64,000 nucleotides of DNA from MPNP01 sp963668325 (GTDB taxonomy: Bacteria; Pseudomonadota; Alphaproteobacteria; Rhodobacterales; Rhodobacteraceae), in the NCBI GenBank assembly GCA_963668325.1, contig OY764222.1, positions 2,542,001 to 2,606,000 on the forward strand, written 5' to 3'. How positions within the stretch are numbered: position 1 is the first letter of the stretch; each line of letters starts with the position of its first letter. A program made the translations under genes and the position numbers. The notes under the pieces were generated by a model that saw nothing but the letters and a program-made list of their open reading frames with translations, was not told the DNA's origin and made no database searches. This document shows positions 62,927-64,000 of the stretch, piece by piece.

Positions 62927-63932
62927 CTTCCCCTCCTCCGGTTACACCGCTGATGAAATTATAACTTAATAAATTTGGCATTTTTCTTGGATCCCTGACC
63001 AAGGGTTTTAATGCTTGGGAGATATCAGCTATTTCCCTGTACCATTTCTTGAACTCAATCTGGGCATCCTTCCTTGAAATTAATTCAAATTGAAATTCCT
63101 CGCCAGGCTGTAATTGAGCAATTTTGGGTAAATCAGAAGAAATGACCGAAGCTATTCGGGGGTAACCACCTGTAGGTTGGCTATCAGCCAACAAAATTGC
63201 CGTTGTCCCGTCGGCTGCAACTTGAATGTCCCCAGTGACAATCGGGTCTGAAACCAGGGTTTTTCCAGTTTGAGCTGATATTTGCCAATCAAATGGCTTG
63301 ATTTGAGCTCCCATCCTGTTTCTTGAAGAACTCATCTGAAAATGTTTCAAGGTTAAGAGCCTCAAATCTGATTCATTGAATAAAGGTGAATGAGGGCCAT
63401 AAACGATCCGAATAGTTTTTGAGTTAAAGTATCCTGGGGTAGGCAAAATCAATCCTTCCTGTCTGACAAGGTTTGTTGAACCAGGTATTAGGTGATACCC
63501 CTTTTCTGGTACATCACCCAATCTAGAGGCAAAATGAGTTGATCTTGAACCAAGAACCTTTGAACTGTCAATACCCCCAGGCAGATGAAGGTAGCTGTAA
63601 ATTCCACTAGAATTTTTTTGAACTCGGAGCTCCTGGTCTGGATAAACCCTAAATGAACATCTCCACGGTACAGGTTTATTGTCCAGGAAAATTTCCATTA
63701 TCCCCCCGGAAGTGGCAAGAGTCATTGTGCCATGGACTTTAAACGCTCCTCCTCCAAATTGAAACTCCAAGGCGGCTGAATCTTGGTGGTTGCCAAGTAA
63801 TGCCTGACCTTCACCCAAAGCATAAAGGTCCATGGCACCTCCACGTGGCACACCAAACCTTTGATAGCCTACCCTACCCTTGTCCTGGATAGTTACTGAT
63901 CCTAGCAACTCTTTAATCTCAAGCGAGGTCAT
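62913..63932 (-). CDS. pxpC: 5-oxoprolinase subunit C (KipA-like)
   Basis: A 339-residue protein of the carboxyltransferase C/D domain family. TIQDKGRVGYQRFGVPRGGAMD near 14, ALEFQFGGG near 55, RIVYGPH near 175, and the LLADSQPTGGYPRIASV motif near 250 identify KipA/PxpC. It overlaps both neighbours by 14 bases (pxpB upstream, pxpA downstream), so the three subunits of 5-oxoprolinase are made in coupled fashion. Confidence 0.93.
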   Translation of the reverse strand: MTSLEIKELLGSVTIQDKGRVGYQRFGVPRGGAMDLYALGEGQALLGNHQDSAALEFQFGGGAFKVHGTMTLATSGGIMEIFLDNKPVPWRCSFRVYPDQELRVQKNSSGIYSYLHLPGGIDSSKVLGSRSTHFASRLGDVPEKGYHLIPGSTNLVRQEGLILPTPGYFNSKTIRIVYGPHSPLFNESDLRLLTLKHFQMSSSRNRMGAQIKPFDWQISAQTGKTLVSDPIVTGDIQVAADGTTAILLADSQPTGGYPRIASVISSDLPKIAQLQPGEEFQFELISRKDAQIEFKKWYREIADISQALKPLVRDPRKMPNLLSYNFISGVTGGGEDDND

Positions 63933-64000
63933 GAGTGTCCCAAATTTGGTTGTAGGAGTTTTTTGAAAAGTCCTCTTCAGTTATGGGATAAAACCGAATT
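63919..64000 (-). CDS. pxpB: 5-oxoprolinase subunit B (KipI-like), C-terminal end
   Basis: Minus-strand reading from the right window edge gives IRFYPITEEDFSKNSYNQI and a short tail ending at a stop at 63919-63921, inside the start of pxpC. The RF-x-P-I-xxxxF pattern is the usual C-terminal end of KipI/PxpB, and its position ahead of pxpC fits. Only about 26 codons lie in the window. Confidence 0.7.
   Translation of the reverse strand, partial: IRFYPITEEDFSKNSYNQIWDTHDLA

Overview
The window looks like chromosomal DNA of an alphaproteobacterium. The pointers are the order fabF-acpP-fabG-fabD next to rpsF-rpsR-rplI, a pyruvate dehydrogenase E1-beta with an N-terminal lipoyl domain followed by E2, the ftsB-type gene in front of pdhA, and zapA with a DUF4164-type partner divergent from transketolase. 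The base composition is AT-rich (my impression, not counted). kdsA implies a Gram-negative envelope, mreBCD-mrdA-rodA a rod shape, and leuA, hisA-like and cysE genes a biosynthetically competent free-living cell. The genus cannot be named from this sequence alone.

Layout. 1-570: C-terminal piece of a transposase cut by the window edge. 978-3128: a secreted protein made of about 30 MORN repeats. 3148-4890: leuA behind a leucine-rich leader peptide and hairpin (attenuator). 5015-11528: the rod-shape operon mreB-mreC-mreD-mrdA-rodA plus a 2-hydroxyacid dehydrogenase. 11525-16641: PIF1-like helicase (minus strand), nhaA, kdsA and a phosphohexomutase. 16663-16854: a probable small structured RNA. 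17194-19100: coniferyl-aldehyde-dehydrogenase-like gene and tRNA-Gln. 19126-19956: PPK2. 20237-29041: a catabolic/uptake locus (RidA and hydratase divergent from an ABC importer, a cytosine-deaminase-like amidohydrolase, an FAD oxidase, two flavodoxin-fold reductases and a creatininase-family amidase), followed by a dihaem cytochrome. 30176-36095: a Uma2 nuclease-like gene, cytochrome c, a GDSL esterase divergent from an ABC/FtsX exporter, and a DEDDh exonuclease.

36241-44117 is an island of mobile and broken genes that looks richer in G+C. It holds an ATPase/nuclease-type gene cut at its 5' end, an insertion sequence whose transposase carries a DruA-like (DUF4338) N-terminal region fused to a Tn5-type transposase, a four-gene transposon (zinc-ribbon protein, DDE transposase, ExeA-like AAA+ ATPase, Toprim/primase-like protein with overlapping stop/start codons), an ISAs1-type transposase remnant and a frameshifted BrnT-type toxin remnant. 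The two elements are the best candidates here for poorly described biology.

44351-54415 returns to core genes: bolA-grxD, zapA-DUF4164 (minus), tkt-gap-pgk-ftsB-pdhA-pdhB-pdhC, i.e. lower glycolysis, the pentose phosphate link and pyruvate oxidation in one direction. 54416-60743 on the minus strand holds cysE, mltG, fabF, an unusual hisA-like gene, acpP, fabG and fabD, so the fatty acid elongation genes run with a peptidoglycan lytic transglycosylase. 60822-62138 is the S6-S18-L9 ribosomal operon with a structured leader that may mimic the 16S rRNA S6:S18 site. 62168-64000 is the minus-strand 5-oxoprolinase set pxpB(partial)-pxpC-pxpA with 14-base gene overlaps.
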